A stretch of 64,000 nt of DNA. Source: Azorinus chamasolen (Eukaryota; Mollusca; Bivalvia; Cardiida; Solecurtidae). The stretch spans positions 13,396,534 to 13,460,533 of the forward strand of contig OY755247.1 in the NCBI GenBank assembly GCA_963576725.1. The letters are read 5' to 3'. Within the stretch, counting starts at the first letter, position 1. Each line of letters starts with the position of its first letter. A model generated the notes under the pieces. The model saw only the letters and a program-made list of their open reading frames with translations, was not told the DNA's origin and ran no database searches. The translations under genes and the position numbers were made by a program. Below are positions 62,045 to 64,000 of this stretch, in pieces.

Positions 62045-62272
62045 TTAACCCATTACCTCATAGGCTTATTTTAGACCCAATCATCTGAGAGTTTCTGCAT
62101 GACTTTCAGTCTGCAATCAGCAGCTAGCAACCTCACAGCATAAAATCTCAAGTCATGTCAACTTTTCTAAATACAAATCAGCGATCAAGATTTCATTATA
62201 ACTTAGTATAATTATATCATATATATTATAATTGATACTTGGATTTTTGCCAACATATAATTATGATAGTGT
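62045..62272. other. C end and H scraps in unique sequence
   Basis: TTAACCCATTACCTCATAGG (62046) leads after 45 bp into an H scrap (AGTTTCTGCATGACTTTCAG). Confidence 0.5.
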
Positions 62273-62501
62273 TTAACTCATAACCTCCTAGGCTATTTTT
62301 AGACACAACCTCTTTGAATGTATCTACCGAAAAGGAGCATTAACTAGAGGAAAGGAAAACTTTAAAATTTTGTAGTTTGAAACCATTGTGATAAATAGAG
62401 CATTTGCTCCTATAGGAGCAAATGCTCTATTTATCACAATGGTTTCATAAAGTGACGTTTATAGATGCGCAAAAATGCGTCACTAGGGGGTAATGTGTTA
62501 A
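62273..62501 (-). mobile_element. MITE C, intact
   Basis: TTAA-CTCATAACCTCCTAGGC ... AGGGGGTAATGTG-TTAA; perfect palindrome. Confidence 0.85.
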
Positions 62502-62546
62502 TACTGCTGGACGAAGTTTTACTCTGACAAACTGTGAACAGTCTGA

Positions 62547-62725
62547 TCAACCCTTTACTCCATAAATACGGCTTTGTAAACAGAGTAGACTCAGATCATG
62601 ACTAGGTGCTGTCTGATCAGGGTCTGCTCTGTTTGCTAAAAAATCATTTGTTCATATACAGTTCTACTCATCAAAATTCATGGTGTCAATTTCCTAACAT
62701 GAATTTTCATGGAATAAAAGGTGAA
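62547..62725 (-). mobile_element. MITE A, full copy
   Basis: TCAA-CCCTTTACTCCATAAAT ... CATGGAATAAAAGG-TGAA. Confidence 0.75.
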
Positions 62726-62801
62726 ATGCTGCTTTAGTTGCCTGTTCTTCAAGGCTGGTGGTTGGGTCTACACTGTTTGGAAATATTGTCACATGACTCA
62801 C

Positions 62802-62936
62802 CTCAAAAGTATTTCCTGTTTCATAAGTTGATATTAAGACTAAACAGATTCCTCCACAAAAGCTTATTATCAGATTGGAAATACTTAAAGTTAAGATATT
62901 GTAAATAGTACACAATGTTGACAAATAAATCTGTGA
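62802..62936 (-). CDS. Candidate internal coding exon with membrane segment
   Basis: Minus strand: very strong pyrimidine tract (TTTTCTCTCCTCTCCATTTT then CATCAG), 45 codons open in a single frame, and a good donor (GAG|GTGAGT). Length 135 bp, phase 0-0. The peptide holds a hydrophobic run (NLIISFCGGICLVLI) long enough for a membrane helix, followed by STYETGNTFE. The other two frames are closed. The family is not recognised. It could be the upstream part of the same gene as the candidates at lower coordinates, but nothing links them directly. Confidence 0.45.
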
Positions 62937-62971
62937 CTGATGAAAAATGGAGAGGAGAGAAAATTGATTTA

Positions 62972-63037
62972 CCTGCTACATTAGACTTTTTCATCTTCTC
63001 GATTATTTTGATCTTCAAATACTTAGTGGGCTGCATT
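62972..63037 (-). other. Short basic ORF next to the exon candidate
   Basis: MQPTKYLKIKIIEKMKKSNV then a GTAAAT donor only 36 bp upstream of the 62802-62936 acceptor; an intron that short is unlikely, so at most one of the two is an exon here. Confidence 0.2.
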
Positions 63038-63535
63038 CAATTACTCTGGATGCATAGCATGTATATTGTTAATTAAGACCTAACACTTCCACATGTCCCT
63101 TTTCATTAATCAAGTTTGATGCAATCCAGAAAATATCACATACTTCCCAAGTAAAGGTCAAGGCTTAGGGATTCCCCAAGTCCCACAGTTCCATTCTGCA
63201 GCCTCAGATTGACAGCATCCTGTTACTATAAATAGTAGCACTGCTCACATTTTATTATCTATAAATAGCTCAGCTACAGAGTCTCTTGATCAATATTGTC
63301 AGTTGTATGTAGCTACTGGCAAAAACACTTTTGACCTAGTATCTATGGTTGCCCTTGAAACCGCTCATTCAAAACAATTGATTTCCATTGATAACAATAC
63401 ATTAATATACACTGCACATAGACTGATTTTTTCAGTCAGATCAATAATGACTAATAAAATCAAATTGTCTTTCTTAATAATTGTTTGCTAAAATTGTCCT
63501 CTGCTTCATTTGAAGAACAAATTCCTTCAGTATCT
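63038..63535. other. Unique sequence
   Basis: About 500 bp without recognised repeats; a 62-codon plus-strand ORF (63303-63491) has no support. Confidence 0.4.
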
Positions 63536-63719
63536 TTAACCCTTCACTCCATGAATATTCATGTAAAATAAATATTGTAGTATAAATTAGCTTGATATTT
63601 ATCATGGCATTTTGGCAAAAGTTTTGGCCCTGGTAAAAATCTAAATAATTCCATAAGCAATCAGAGCAGACCTGTATGGATCTACTCTGTTTGCAAAGAA
63701 CTATGGAATAAAGGTTTGA
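63536..63719 (+). mobile_element. MITE A, apex deleted
   Basis: TTAA-CCCTTCACTCCATGAAT ... TATGGAATAAAGG-TTTGA. Confidence 0.75.
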
Positions 63720-63949
63720 CCCATTCCCACATAGGCTATTTTTAGATCGAACCTCTTTGAATGAATATACCGAAAAGTAGCATTTACTAGAGAAAAGGAA
63801 CATTTTAGAGTTGTGTAGTTTTGAAACCATTGTGATAAATAGAGCATTAATTTTGCTCCTATGGAGCAAATGCTGTATTTATCACAATGGTTTCACAAAG
63901 TGACTTTGACAGAGGTGCCAAAAGGCATCAATATGCGGGAATGGGTTAA
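63716..63949 (-). mobile_element. MITE C, intact, abutting A
   Basis: TTGA-CCCATTCCCACATAGGC ... ATGCGGGAATGGG-TTAA; apex enlarged by AATTTT as at 8833. Confidence 0.85.
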
Positions 63950-64000
63950 AAGAAATGTCAGAATGTCAAACAATGAGAAACCTGCTGAATCATTGTATAT

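Noticed and set aside
1883..63900. Dispersed palindromes as a CRISPR array, attachment sites or bacterial terminators
   Set aside because: Spacing is irregular, units have transposon ends and target duplications, and the sequence is eukaryotic in character.

Overview
The window looks like eukaryotic, AT-rich, non-coding DNA, most likely from a bivalve mollusc. The reasons are long tandem-repeat elements of the 'pearl'/Helentron type, a SINE-like insert of the kind remembered from marine invertebrates, and very dense small DNA transposons. The taxon is an inference from memory of repeat types, not a search result. I see no intact multi-domain gene, rRNA, tRNA or CRISPR. Most long ORFs are accidental translations of palindromic repeats.

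Nearly everything between 0.9 and 64 kb is miniature inverted-repeat transposable elements (MITEs), usually one every 300-600 bp. I name the families here; all names are local. A to F are piggyBac-like: they lie between TTAA sites, start CCC/CTC and end GGG/GAG, and carry a long central palindrome. A has a CAAACAGAGYAGACC arm. B has CAAACAGTGCAGACC with GATGAGAGGG. C has CCATTGTGATAAATAGAGCA. D has TAAATAGTGCAGACC and ends in CCCTTCGCTTGCT. E has CAAACAGTTTGGATCC and ends in CTCTTTGCAC. F has CAAACAGTGTAGACC and ends in CCCTTTGAATG. G is a hAT-like MITE (ends CAGAGCTCCAGATAA, 8-bp target duplications, palindrome starting CCCTATACTGTGACCACTC). H is a pogo/Tigger-like MITE (ends CAGTAAAACC, TA duplications, palindrome with AAGTCATGCAGAAAGC). 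I, J, K and L are rarer foldback elements. In the strand column, + for a MITE is the arbitrary orientation explained at the first full copy.

Layout. 0-0.9 kb: a Helentron-type 3' end and the 5' end of a hAT transposon with a BED-finger ORF on the minus strand. 2.66-2.80 kb: the best candidate host exon (minus strand). 15.0-16.5 and 46.0-47.7 kb: two related elements with ~145-bp tandem repeats. 52.0-54.3 kb: one C MITE split by a tandem-repeat element (itself carrying a foldback insertion) and by a SINE-like retroposon. 11.8, 37.7 and 49.0 kb: minisatellites. Weaker exon-like segments, all on the minus strand, lie at 25.5, 36.8, 40.6, 57.7 and 62.8 kb. One reading is that the window is mainly introns of one or more minus-strand genes, filled by MITEs.

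The most interesting biology is the MITE system. Families with unrelated ends and unrelated target sites (TTAA for A-D, TA for H) share the same palindrome centre, GCTCCTNNAGGAGC. Several TTAA families keep the same single-base asymmetry (T in one arm, A in the other). Some copies are end-swapped hybrids. At least a dozen nested insertions give a relative chronology and prove the target duplications internally.
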